The translations under genes were made by a program, and so were the position numbers. DNA of 64,000 nt from Megalonaias nervosa (Eukaryota; Mollusca; Bivalvia; Unionida; Unionidae). The notes below the pieces were generated by a model. That model was given only the letters and a program-made list of their open reading frames with translations. It ran no database searches and was not told where the DNA came from. Shown here piece by piece: positions 35,461 to 49,055 of the stretch; positions within the stretch are counted from its first letter, which is position 1, and the number at the start of each line of letters is the position of its first letter. The stretch covers positions 22,702 to 86,701 of the forward strand of contig JAECUM010001712.1 in assembly GCA_016617855.1 (NCBI GenBank), in the 5' to 3' direction.

Positions 35461-37065
35461 ATTTCCTGTAATACTGATCCAATAGCAATGTTAAAATACG
35501 ATTTCATAATAGGAAAATAGCGAGAATATAAATCTATCGCTGAACATGATACGTACTTCTTCCTTCATCGTAAACAGCTCTGGCAAAATTTACTTTGAGA
35601 GAAATGACTCAGCAACGCAGCATGCATATTACCTAAGACGTTGTACTCCACGACATCAGAAAACACAAATATCAAGTTTAGCCCATCCTTCACCTCAATA
35701 GAGAAGCGAAATTACTTGCAGAATCGACCGTTGCTGTGAATATCTTCAAAATGTGGTGATATAATTATGGTGCTACACATAATTGCAAACAAACTGGCAT
35801 AACATCTGATTGACACCGCTATACCGTCAGAAAATAAAATTTAAGACGGTGAGCAATTTTATGGTAGTCAATCTGTACATTTCTGCTACCTTTCTCCAGT
35901 GCTTATTGTTTTACTGAGCCCGTCTGATACGTGTCGATTATATATTCATCAGTACTATTTGACCCTTATGCTGGTCGACGTTTACTTCCTTTTGGCAGTA
36001 ACATAAAGATGGGCACATGCTTTCACATGGTGAATTTTCCAGCTCTAAGGAAAATGATAAAGGCAATGCTCTTGCTCAAGCAATCCTTTCTTCGGTGTTT
36101 GTAGAACACGTGAGTTCAAATGATGTCGCCAGCTGACTAGTTGATAATGTGTGACAGCCATAGTAGTACCAGGCCTATATCTTTAATGTCACGTGCCTCC
36201 AGACAATTGTGCCCAGTAAATGTGTGTTAAACCCTAACAGACCACTTATTTCCGTTGAACGTATGTGACTAATGAAAGCCTTATATGGGTTAAAGCGAAC
36301 GAAAGTCGAAATACATACTATGAAATACACAATCGTCTCAAACTATGGAGGCCAAATTGTATATTTTTTGAGAATACGAATACGATAATAAAATTTAATA
36401 TTACTGAGCAGCTGGTTCACCGCGAAATAACCTAATGAATACTTCGAGAAATTCCAGTTGCAGTACTTCCAATGTCACATACTACTTGGATGCAATGATT
36501 GCAATGCGTAGTAAATTATATTTCCGACTTCAATTGTTTTCTAGTAATAATGGAACATGGCATGACCAAAAAACTAATGCGAAATTCCCTTTTCACCAAA
36601 ATTAATGGTGATTTAGACAGAATTAATTTGCAGAATTCATAGTGGAATGTTCATCAAATCAAACAATATAAATAGAGGAGTGAATAACAAGCATAAGCTT
36701 GTTTTCAACTCTCTCGTCATTAAAATAATATTTACCTTCATAATGATTATAAGCATTTACACCTGAAATACCTTATTGTATAATCACAAAAAAAACCACA
36801 TGAGAAAACAAGAACATTATGAATTTCGCTGGTATTGTTGGGGTGAATGGCTACGCAGAGCTTACCAAAAAAAATTGACAGTAAAATATCATCAAATATC
36901 AGAGACGGATTGTGATGCTTAGAACAATTACTTTTATTGCATATTAGAATTAATAGACACAGCTTTTGAACCTATAAAAAGGGCATATTATTAGGTTATT
37001 GTGATTCTCGAATTACAAGCATCCTACAAAATTACATTATTGGGGATCATTGTATTGCAATAGGT
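35461..37065. other. Stretch between Gypsy fragments without supported gene
   Basis: If the two Gypsy fragments belong together, reverse transcriptase and RNase H should have been here. I could not recognise either. Confidence 0.35.
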
Positions 37066-37472
37066 ACATATAATAATATATTGTTTCAAAATACCTTTAT
37101 ACGTCTTAAATTTTGAATCTTTTCATTGTTTAAATTGAAATAAGTAATATGTTACTGCAGCAAAAAACAAAATGTCTACATCATTTAATTTGTTATCCAA
37201 ATGCTGATACGATACTACATATTGAACATCAAATAACCAGTCTGCCGCTAACTTCACAACATGCAGCACCGACACCGTACCAAATGGAACGGAAACAGTG
37301 CATACGTTTTCATAATGTTCAAAGTGAGAGAATTGGTCAAAATTTACTGATTTATGCATATGTCTTGAAAATAATTGTAATATCTGTGTTTAGTTAATCT
37401 TCTAGTATAATGATATGGTGAAAATTACATTCTATCTGTAAGTTATCATACAGAGATGAAACAGTTTACAGA

Positions 37473-37531
<59 letters not shown>

Positions 37532-38738
37532 CCTTTATGATCCGGATATTTGATTGATTATCTTCTAGATGAACATTCTTCGCTCGTTAAAAAACAACAT
37601 TACGACAAATCTGTATGTCTCTCAGATATATAGATCTCAAGATAATATAGAAAACGCACAGAATGATAGGAACGGAAGGATAGACAGACAGTAATAATCT
37701 AAAACACTCCTTATAACCGGTGCATATAATAACGCATAATTTCAAAATCCATTTATATGTTAAATTTCGAATCTTTGAATTGTGTAATTTTGAACAAAGC
37801 AATATATATTACTTCGGCAAAACACGAAATCCTTTACAGTATTTTTTTTTTTTATATCTAAATATTGGGTTCTCAATGTGTCTCATTCACCAGATTTAGG
37901 TCACTTATGCCTAAGAAAGCCTAGTTTTAATAGTAAACAAATACTTTCCTGGTGTACAAAAATAAACTTTTCAAATGAGGGTTCATTTGTACTCGAGACC
38001 AACGAGTTTACGGGCGGACAGACAGCATGGCAGTTATGCAATTTTGAAATAAGAAATATATTTTACTGCAGAGAAAAACAAACAGGTTTAAAACATTTAC
38101 TTATTAATCTAAATATTGTATTCCACACTGTAAGGCTGAACATCAAATAACAAATCGTCACACTGTAACGCTGAACATCAAATAACAAATCGTCTAAACA
38201 GCTAACTTCAAAACATGGCATGCAGCACCTATTCCGTAACAGATGGGACGGACACAATGAAAACGTATTTTAAATGTATAAAATGACAGACATGGCCATA
38301 ACTTACTGATCTAAGCAACTATTTCTTGAAAAGAATTATAATATCTATTTTCCGTAATTTTCCTATTGGTATCAAATATGGTAATTATTATATTCTATCG
38401 GCAATTTTAATAGGCTTTGTTTGCTTTGGAATAGTGTCCAAAATTGGGTAATAGGTACTTACGTGCATCGAGTCTCATTTATATCAGTTGAAAACTAGTT
38501 TAATAGTAAACGAGTACTTTCCATATGTGAACATATAAAATTGTCAAACAGCTGTCCCTCTGTATTTCAGGGCAATGAGCTTCAGACGGACAGACAGAAA
38601 GGCTATTTGGAATCAGTCTCGACTGAAACAACCTCCAAATATAAATTATTCATCCTCTCCACAAGAGAAACATTGCTATGAAGCTTTACCTCCATTAACC
38701 ATAAACCTGGTTATCACACAGAAATGAAAAAGTTTAAA

Positions 38739-38823
<85 letters not shown>

Positions 38824-39035
38824 CTGTTTGTGTAATCTGGATATGTGATAGACTAACTTCCAGATGAATAGACTTCGCTCGTTACCAGTGAATTTTTATG
38901 TCTCTCTGATAAATAAAACTCAAGATAATGTTGAAAATTTACAGACGGACAGGAACAGAAGGACTGACGGAACACTATAATAATCTATGGCGCGCGATAT
39001 GATTCGTGCATACAAACGTAAAATTGACATGACTC
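37066..39035. repeat. Degenerate tandem segment duplication with homologous (AT)n arrays
   Basis: Blocks recur in order: TTACTGCAG followed by TGAACATCAAATAAC (37150-37240; 38062-38200), TCTTGAAAA with AATTATAATATCT (37362; 38325), then an (AT)n array (37475-37528; 38742-38815), then CTTCGCTCGTTA and a TGTCTCTC / CTCAAGATAATNT block (37578-37650; 38873-38935). A further partial copy of the left end starts near 37725. Unit length is uneven, about 0.65 kb then 1.3 kb. Confidence 0.7.
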
Positions 39036-39237
39036 AAAATTGGGGATTCAGAAAAAATTATGTTTAATTTGTCGGACAAGTACACGACTACAGTGATCTT
39101 ACTTTCGATATCCATAACGTTGGTCAGGCAATAATTTAGTGGTCATTTTTTATGCTTTTGTTTTGTAGATAATTGGAGAAAAGAAACGAAATTGAACAGA
39201 ACCTGAACAGGAGATATAGAGGCTCATTTCCATCACT

Positions 39238-39510
39238 TTAAGTTTGCAAATAATAAAAAGGGACGAATTTGCGATGTCCGTGATAATGTAGTAATATTCC
39301 TTCTTTAGATTTTTTCCTCAAACAAGTGATCAGTTCTACTTCTGTGTATTCTCCCAGATCAAGCAATTCGCCATCATCACCAAACAATCCTATGATGCCA
39401 AACTCGACTGAAACTTTCACATACCTTAAATTTTCTGTTTTAATCTGGATAAAATAAGAGTTGTGAAAGCGAGTACTTGCGAACCTGTGTCAACCAACAT
39501 GACCTATGAA
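39238..39510 (-). mobile_element. Ty3/Gypsy relic, protease region
   Basis: The minus strand shows the retropepsin active-site motif LVDTGSQV (Asp-Thr-Gly-Ser at 39480-39491). A second frame has GLFGDDGELLDLGEYTEVEL, placed and spaced like the second half of a Gypsy protease. A frame change separates the two, and an in-frame stop precedes the motif. Dead fragment. Protease lies upstream of integrase on this strand, consistent with the fragment at 34870. Confidence 0.5.
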
Positions 39511-40467
39511 GTTACCTCTGACACTTCCACACGCAATAAAATTTATGGAAGATTGCATAATGCCAACATATTCAATTTTCTAACAAATGAGAACACGAAT
39601 TACAAACTAAAAAGACTGTTATTGTCATCAACGATATAACCATATATGTGTTGTATCTCAACTGTCTAAGGTCTAAATGCAGATATCATTGACCCAGTGA
39701 CGTCTTCCTTGGTGGTAAACTCCACGAATTTTCCAATGACTAACTCAAAAAGTGTTATCGACAGGTATGGTAAAGTTGTTGTAGCAGCTTTATCTTTAAT
39801 CCTTCTTTAGCACTGTCACCATCTGTGGCAAATGGATAGACTCAAGGGACCCTGGCCAGCTCGGAACCCACCAATGTTGCTTCTCATAATAAAAACACAT
39901 TCTTGTAACTTTAGTTTCATCTTGTGCGCTTTTGCAAGCAATTCCAATACTCTACTCAGACTGTTTTTATGCAAAATGTTTCATGTAGATGAGCTATTCT
40001 TAGAGCTAGTATGAATTTTGTTTCTAAATATAGCTGTTCGACCTCTTCTTACATGTAGTTTTATGCAAAATGTTAATATAGCGGCACGGGGCTTTATATC
40101 AAAACAACGGTGGATGGCTCACAGTAGGTATGAAGATTATTATTGAGCACAACAATGTATTCACTGAATGGCGCTGGCAAAACGCAGCCGACCCACTGAC
40201 CGACTGAACTTATTTGAAGCGGACCCTCTCTTTTTCACATCACCCTGCCTTACATTTGCATTCACACCTTTTGTTAACGCCATAAGCGAGATCAGGCAAT
40301 TGAAAAATCATCTATTTCTCAAAAGACAACTCTCATACTACTCAGGTACACAGAGGGACAATTTAATCATCATTCCTTATAATACTTCCAACTGTAGTGA
40401 CACAGTATAAAATATGCTTACTCGGCTTTAGTATTTAGTTATCTAGGGCAAATAAAGTTTCTATGAC

Positions 40468-40545
<78 letters not shown>

Positions 40546-41189
40546 AAGTTCATTGAATACGAATGTTATCACATTGTCATAAAGTTGATTAAATATGGAG
40601 CCTATATACGTTAGATAAATATGATTGAATACGGTTGTTATCTCATTGTAATTAAGTTGATTGAATGCAGATGGGATCTCGGTTGAATAAAGTTCATGGA
40701 AATGAACGTTTATGTCCTACCAGTGGAACACAATTCACTGAATACGGATTTCGTTTATCTGTAATATAGCTGACTGAATACAGATGTCGTAAATGTAACG
40801 TGATAAATAATACCGGAAGTTTCCGGACATGTAACATAAACAAAAATTCCGGCTCTAAATTCCATCTGACTCAAGACTTCAGAATCTAGAAATTCACGAC
40901 ATTATGTTTCTTACGCTATATTAAATATTATACAGTTTAATATAATATGCGTAGTCATTAAACGAATGATCGATTTTCATTATACCGTATATCTAAACAT
41001 TTACTTTATTTTAAAGAGTTCACTGAAAACTATACTGTTGCTTTTTTGTCATCGGAATAAGCACTATATTTTAAATTGAAAACTGGTCAAATCTTCACGA
41101 GAGAAATTTTGTGAAAAGAAATGCGTAGTTTTCATTTTAACCAACATATTCATAAAGGTTATCGTTATGTGAATAATTATTTATATGTC
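39511..41189. other. Stretch with an (AT)n array and no supported gene
   Basis: (AT)n at 40471-40541. Downstream (40555-40800) a loose repeat of GTTGATTGAATNCGGATG-type phrases occurs about five times. No gene is recognised. Confidence 0.5.
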
Positions 41190-42190
41190 TCCCTCGATAT
41201 GAAGTTTGTATATGTATCCCTCGATACGAATGTTGTATATGTATCCCTCGACATGAATGTTGAATATGTATCCTTCGATATGAATGTTGTATACGTATCC
41301 AACGATAAGAATGTTGTATATGCATCCCTCGATATGAATGTTGTATATGCATCCCTTGATATGGATGTTGTATATGCATCCCTCGACATGAATGTTGTAT
41401 ATGTATCCCTCGATATGAATGTTGTATACATATCCTTCGATAAGAATTGTATATGTATCCCTTGAAATGAATGTTGCATATGTATCCCTCGATATGAATG
41501 TTGTTTAAATATCATTCGATATGAATGTTGTATATGTATCACTCGATATGATTGTTGCATACGTATCCCTCGACATGAATGTTGTATACGTATCCCTCGA
41601 TAAGAATACTGTATATGTATCCATCGATATGAATGTTGTATACGTATCCCTTGATATGAATGTTGTATATGTATCCCTTGATATAAATGTTGTATATGCA
41701 TCCCTTGATATGAATATGCATCCCTCGACATGAATGTTGTATATGTTTCCATCGATAAGGATGTTGTATACGTATCCCTCGATATGAATGTTGTATATGT
41801 GTCCCTTGATATGAATGTTGTATATGTATCCCTTGATATGAATGTTGTATATGTATCCCTTCATATAAATATTATATATACATCCCTTGATATGGATATG
41901 CATCCCTCGACATGAATGTTGTATATGTTTCCATCGATAAGAATGTTGTATACGTATCCCTCGATATGAATGTTGTATATGTATCCCTTGATATGAATGT
42001 TGTATATGTATCCCTTGATATGAATGTTGTATATGTATCCCTTCATATAAATGTTGTATGTGCATCCCTTGATATGGATATGCATCCCTCGACATGAATG
42101 TTGTATATATATCCATCGATAAGAATGTTGTATACGTATCCCTCGATATGAATGTTGTATATGTATCCCTTGATATGAATGTTGTATAAG
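41190..42190. repeat. 27-bp minisatellite with 182-bp higher-order unit
   Basis: About 37 units of ATGAATGTTGTATATGTATC plus CCTTGAT. The 27-bp period leaves frames open on both strands (9-residue repeat MNVVYVSLD on plus). From 41730 the array follows a higher-order unit of exactly 182 bp (starts 41730, 41912, 42094), made of six 27-bp units and a 20-bp partial one that carries GATATGCATCCCTCGACATG. Confidence 0.95.
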
Positions 42191-43027
42191 TTACATGTAA
42201 ATAGGTTACCTGAATCATGTATCCTATTGAAGAAATTAACTTCATCCTTGAAAGTAAACGAAAGTAACTAGATAAAAGCATCTTCGCAAGCCAGGGATAC
42301 GATTTGTTAACCCTATCTACAAGATTTACATATCGGAACCTTGGCTAGCGAGGATGAGATAAAAGTGATTATGGTCATTCTTCATAAAAACATCAGAACT
42401 GAGTTTTCTTGTGACTTCTCGCACAAACGATTCTCTTCTGAATGAAAACAACAATGCATTCTTGATGACCAATGATCCTACCATTAATTGACACTTTGTT
42501 CAAGGTAAAGCATTAATAATTTTATTCTTTTAACTTTAGTAAATTTACCTTGTGAAAGCAATCTGTATAGTACACTGGATTAAAGTCTGTGTTTATTATG
42601 TGATAACAAGACAGAAAGACCAAGACTCAGCCAAGGTAGATATTAACCCGTGTACTATTAATAGATTGATTGTTGGTTGGGTTCGACTAATTCTGATTAT
42701 CATCAATTTAGAGAATACACGAACAGAAATATAGAAAAATTACTTTTACACCGAAAAGAATTAAACTTTTGGCAAATCATTGTAGAGAATATCTAAATCC
42801 AGAGTAAATGGTGAAAGTACACCACTGACAAAAGTAACTTAAAATTTTACAGAGAAAAAAAAATGGCAACAAGTGGATACTGCAAATACCTACATATAAA
42901 TTATAACAGAAAAAGATTAAATACATGTAATGAAAATGAAACAGAAAGCGAAAATAAAACTTGCTAACAAATGATAGAGATCTTTCAACACATTTCCGTA
43001 TACAAATTTACACACCCAATAAGGACG

Positions 43028-43029
<2 letters not shown>
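42191..43029. other. Stretch without supported gene
   Basis: AT-rich, no recognisable feature. Confidence 0.4.

Positions 43030-43068
<39 letters not shown>
43030..43068. repeat. (CA)n microsatellite
   Basis: About 19 CA units. The flank does not look like the SINE tails that precede the CA arrays at 53868 and 59013. Confidence 0.95.
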
Positions 43069-43072
<4 letters not shown>

Positions 43073-43247
43073 ATCGGATTAAGGCCTTCTAGGGCCTTAA
43101 GCACTAAAAATATTAAGGTGCCACCACCACCCCCACAAAATGAAAAATTTAAAGAGCAATATTAAAAAATAAAAAAAAGTTTCTTTTGAATATTAGAATT
43201 TTCTGGTGCCCTAAACATGTGCTTAGTGTGCATAATGGGAAAGCCGA

Positions 43248-43927
<680 letters not shown>

Positions 43928-45899
43928 ATGGCGACTGCTAAAACACACAATAAAGAGGAACCAACTCGTCCAATTTGTTTGGGATTATTCAACGTACCAC
44001 GACAGTTACCGTGTGCCCACACATTCTGTCAGAGTTGTCTACAGTCCTACATAACCAGCAAGGCTACAGAACATGAGAAAAAGGGATACATTGAGTGTCC
44101 GGTATGTAGTAAAACAGCCGGTCATTTTAAACAGAATAAACCAACTAGTGAATGGGCGTCTCTCTTTCCAGCCGACACTGTCATACAATCAATGTTACCC
44201 ACGAAATCGAAAGCAGATCGTGTATGTAATGCTTGTAACTCTCAAGGGGCTTCTGTCACAGCTACAGGCTTCTGTGCAGTATGTGAGGAAGCAATGTGCG
44301 AGGACAGTCAAAAATTTCACAGGAAACAGAAAATGTTAAAAACTCACACTATTCTTACAATTGATGTCTTATTGAACAACCCACAAAATGTGATGAAATT
44401 TGCTGAAGATTTTCATTGTTTTGATAATGACGGTGAAGATCTAAAATTTTACTGCAATAATCACAAGATTGCCTGTTGTGGAATTTGCTTTTTAAAAAGC
44501 CATAAAACTTGTTCTGATGTGAGACAGTTGAAGGAGGAACTCCCTGCTCTGCTACGTGAAACTAAACCAGATGAAATCATTGAAGAGTTGAGGAAACTAG
44601 AAACTCACTTAAAAACGTTTATAGATGCAAAGGAGTCTAATGTTAATGATCTCGAGTCCCAAGTTAATGGACTGATTGATCAAATCACAGAAATGAGAAA
44701 GAAAATCAATACAGCTTTGGACGAATTAGAGATGAAAGTGAAGACGGAGGGAAGGAGAATCCACAAAGAAGTTGCTATTAGAACACAAAAAGAGAACCAT
44801 CAGTGCTTGTCACTGATTCATGCCATAAGAAATTCTCACATTCTGTGTGAAACAGTTGACAAATATGGAATGGATATACAAAAATTTCTGACTGCAGAAA
44901 AAAATAAAGTCATAACTGCTTTTATATTACTCTCAGGTCAGAGAAAAATATGAGAGGATAGACACACTGACAGTGCAGGTGAATTTCACTCCACTGTTAC
45001 AATCAATTTTATCACTCTCATCATCCGATATTGGAAAACTTGTGACAACAACTGGTTCAGCTCTTTCTATACCTGGTTTAAGGAAACCAATAAAGGAATA
45101 CCAGGTTGAAAAAGTTGAAACATTTAATGTTAATATCAGTGGCGGTACACCAAATTATACTGGTATTGCTATTCTTCCCTAGAGACAGGGTGATGCTTGT
45201 TGATAATAACAATAGTCAGTGCATTCTTCTTAACGACTCACAACAGATAGTTACACAATATAAACTCACAGAAAGTGCTTGTGACATCTGTGTGACGGGA
45301 GACGAGGAAGTGGCTGCATCTGTGTATGATTCAAATAAAATTAAGATTCTGTCAGTCAGGGATGACGTCATCAGTCCAGTCAGAACAATAACAACTAAAT
45401 ATGAGTGCTCTGGAATTACGGCAGCTAAGTATGGAGAGATGGTTGTGGCTTGTGATTGTGGTAGTAACAAGTATTGTTGGAGTCTGATCAGAGATGGGAG
45501 AGAGGTTAATTATTCTGATCAGTATGACTCAACATCTGGATACTTTAGCAACATAGTACTGAATAACTCTAACACTCTAACACACGTGTCTTTGTTACAG
45601 TGCCTGATACAAATTCCCTTCTATGTTTCAATATGGAAGGCAAGAAGCTGTGTACCTACTGTCCAGTCTACCTCAAATGGCCTTTAGGAGTAGCTGTGGA
45701 CAGGGATGACAATATCTGTATTGCTGGATATAGTTCTCATAACATTCATCAGATATCACCAGAAGGGTGCATTCTACAGGTCATAACTACCGGAGTCCCA
45801 CAGTATCCATGGGCAATAAGTTATGATAACAGTAGGGATACATTTATCAGCACAAACAATTCTGAATATCACAAACTTCACATTTACAATCTGAAATAA
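43928..45899 (+). pseudogene. TRIM-NHL type pseudogene
   Basis: Single-exon layout: RING finger (residues about 14-60), two B-boxes (about 100-140 and 164-195), coiled coil (about 215-330), then a beta-propeller C-terminus with NHL-like blades (NSLLCFNMEGKKL, LKWPLGVAVDRDDNICIAG). Members of this family are usually E3 ubiquitin ligases. Three zinc ligands are lost: Arg14 for the first RING Cys (CGT 43967-43969), Ser127 for a B-box 1 Cys (44306-44308) and Asn167 for the B-box 2 His (44426-44428). The first frame stops at 44953. The reading then shifts near 44937, again at about 45181 (one extra C) and at about 45573 (tandem 8-bp duplication CTCTAACA). The remaining frame ends at 45899. The N-terminal 341 residues could still be translated as a truncated protein, so expression is open. 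Confidence 0.85.
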
Positions 45900-46489
45900 A
45901 AATAAATAAATTGAAATTCCAATCATTATGCCTCGTGTGATAACTGTATTGTGCAGTAAATGTCAGTACAGGTTTCATTACTGGTGCTAATAATTTCATC
46001 TCGTGTCTTATGTGATAACTGTTTTCTGCAGGATCTCACTGAGGCTTTTTCAATGGATAAACAGTACAATATTGTAACATCATTTGCATGATAATGGTTT
46101 GGGTAGTTTTATGTGTGAACCTTTTAAATGTGATGATCGTAGTTTTGTTAATTATGACACTAAAATGAGCATAACTTCTTTATGTATTCATGGGCACTGT
46201 TTAACTTCTGTCCCTTTTATATGTAATTATTATATCCTTTACTTACCAGCAGTATTAGATAATTATTTAAAGGAAACAGGAGAAAAGTATTTTTCAGATT
46301 CTACCCTGAATTACGTACTTAAAATGAGAATGTTATTGTTACCATACAAAGTGAAACACGATTTAATAGATAAATTTTGATCATTCATGGTGGTGAATGA
46401 TTACCAAATCAATATTATAAAGAGAAATCAGAAATTAAAATATTTATTTTTCATGCACCTATAAGGTAAATAATTTTATCTTTCTATGC
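45900..46489. other. Spacer between TRIM-NHL copies
   Basis: Holds a 98-residue plus-strand open frame (46084-46380) with no recognisable domain and no similarity that I can see to the TRIM copies. It may be coding or chance. Confidence 0.3.
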
Positions 46490-46956
46490 ATTCTTCTGAA
46501 CAATTCAGATCAAGTAGCTACAAAGTACAAACTCAAAGGATATCTTTGTAACGTTTGTGTGATGGGTGATGAGGTTGTGGCTGTGTCTGTGACTTACCAT
46601 CTGGATTCTACAACTACATAGCTCTTAATAACTTTAAATCACGAGTCTATGTTGCTGTGCCTACTACAGATTCCCTTCACTGTTTCAATATGGAAGGCAG
46701 GAAACTGTATACCTACAGTCCTGACAACCTCAAATGGCCTTTTGGAGTAGCTGTGGAAGGGGATAACAACATCTATGTCGTTGGATCTGATTCTCATAAC
46801 ACTCATCAGTTATCACCAGAAGGGTGCACACTACAGGACATAACTACCGGAGTGCCAAGGATCCATGGGCAAATCAGTTTGGACAACAGTAGAGATACTT
46901 TTATTATCACAAACAGTTCTGAAAGTCAAAAGCTATACATTAACCAACTGAAATAA
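46490..46956 (+). pseudogene. Second, partial copy of the TRIM-NHL C-terminus
   Basis: KYKLKGYLCNVCVMGDEVVA (about 46525-46585) matches QYKLTESACDICVTGDEEVA of the upstream copy. After a deletion the frame at 46657-46956 matches the last 99 residues (SLHCFNMEGRKLYTY, LKWPFGVAVEGDNNIYVVG, to the stop after INQLK). RING, B-boxes and coiled coil are missing, and a stop (TAG, about 46619) lies between the two parts. It looks like a local duplication of the 3' end. Confidence 0.8.
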
Positions 46957-47439
46957 CAATTAATAAACAGAAATTACTATCTGAATGCCTTATGTGGCAA
47001 ATTTCTTGCGCTGGAATAGTCAGTACAGATTCCTTTAAAGGTGCAAATAATTTAATATATGTAAAATAATTCTGTTGCTTACATAAAATGAGAATTTGCT
47101 GTCCTTTTTGTCATTCCTGATCATAACTGCGTACAATGATTATGACAGAATGATGATAAAACATGATTAAATATACTAACAACTGCCTTGAAATTATTGT
47201 TGTTATGCGTTTAACACCATTGTAAAGCACAGTAGATATGCTATACATTGCAGACAGTATAATGTTTGGAGGAAGAACTTAGGTGAAGCCGGGGAAGAAC
47301 CAGCAGCCAACAGGAAGCTACCCGCAAGCTTCTCACATAACCATGTTGCCCATATAGACAGAGGTGAGATGTCAGGGATCTGTGAAATATCAGTGATCTG
47401 TAAAAGCCCCTGCTTGAAATTAAGTACATTAAGGAGTAT
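46957..47439. other. Stretch without supported gene
   Basis: Nothing recognisable. Confidence 0.4.
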
Positions 47440-47590
47440 ACATGGGCACGAAGTATCTATAAGTCTTGATACAGGATTTCAGTGTATAAGTCCTTATATA
47501 GGAGTACTCTTTAAGCCATGATACAGCAGCACTATGTATTTATGCGTCTTTATATAAGGGCACTGTGTATTTATAATTATTTAAACAAGC
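47440..47590. repeat. Minisatellite remnant, left part
   Basis: Degenerate units of TCTATAAGTCTT-GATACAGGA-type sequence of about 36 bp. The same repeat continues at 49272-49515 beyond the inserted dispersed repeat. Confidence 0.6.
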
Positions 47591-47659
47591 GGACTGCGTA
47601 TGATACACGGGTCACACTACCAAGCAAAGTGAGTGACTAAGTTGCATACAAATGTAAAC

Positions 47660-48980
47660 CTCGCCTTCTTCTGTTAGGAACGCAAAAAAAAACGACTTCA
47701 ACCTGTGATTTTTTAGATGTACATTGACTGACCATAGTTATTTAGATGCCTCCTCACCTTAACCAGGCTAGTGTTATGTTGTAGCGAAATGTATTCTTCA
47801 AGCCATCAAGTAGCTAGTTTTGATTTCAATTATACCGACAAACTCCTGCACATTCGCATGCATGTGTTTTGATACCTGATTGACCATTAACCCTTTCCCA
47901 AATAAGTAAGCAACTATCACTGGACGGTTTCCACATATTATCCTTTGATTATAAAAACAGACAAACTTGTGCTTCGAAACTTTAACAATAGTATGTAAAC
48001 AGCAATTTGTATTTGAAGAACATAATCGGTGATCTAGATATTTAAACTGCCTCTTGTACACTATTTCGTGATAAAATTAGTTTGAAACAGTACTGTAAGT
48101 GAACCAGTAACGGGACATAATGGCGGACGTTGCTGTGTCTGGGAAGTACTAGTTTATTAGGTTGTCTGTTTTCGAAAACCGTTGGACAATTATATTCAGA
48201 ACTATATACAATTCATAGAAAGTGAGCCTAGGTATTATGTTATATTTAACTTTAAAATGCAGTTATGTAGGATAGAAATTTATGGGAAAACGCTATGCTG
48301 TGAAATTCACGAGAAGCGCCGTAACTTGTTAAGGTGAAAGCTGTTTTCTGACTTTAGTATTTGTGCAAATACGGAAGAAAAACAATTGCGAAGCAAATAC
48401 TATTAAAGCAATGCCTAAACTTACTACAAGTACGTGGACAAATAATAAAAACATAAATTTGCAATCGTATCAATGGATTATTGTAATGAAGCTATTTAAA
48501 GTGAGTGGTTACATTACGAAAACCCCTTCGTCTATAAAATATAGATGCACTCATATGTCAGTGATGATTCGGTCGGAAAGAAGGTTTTAATTCATATGAG
48601 TCATGTCTGTAATTTTATGCATTTAATTTTGTTATGTGTGAATAGTTACGGTAATGTTTCATCATCAACCAAAAAATTAGAGTCGAACAGTATGATATAA
48701 AGACGTGTGCATTTGCCCTCATGTACATGGTACAGGAGTTGTCTCAAGTGCGATTACAAATCTTTCCAGTGCCATATCAGAAAGTAATAAAAAAAACAAA
48801 ACAACCTGATTACGGTTACAATTTGTTACAATGTAGTTTCAGTTATTTTCTTTTAAAGTCGTATGTCCAAAATAACTCAGAGAATTTTCCACCTGAAAAT
48901 AAAGTATTTCTTAAATTTAATCTTGAAGGCAAATATGAATACTGGAAAATAAAGAGCACAATTCCAATAAGAAAAAACAC

Positions 48981-49055
<75 letters not shown>

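Noticed and set aside
41121..42281. Repeat-protein ORFs up to 258 residues on the minus strand and 114 on the plus strand
   Set aside because: The 27-bp period leaves frames open on both strands at once, which is a property of the unit and not a sign of selection.
46084..46380. 98-residue ORF between the TRIM copies as a conserved gene
   Set aside because: No recognisable family, no similarity to either TRIM copy and no supporting signal. Left as an open possibility in the spacer entry.
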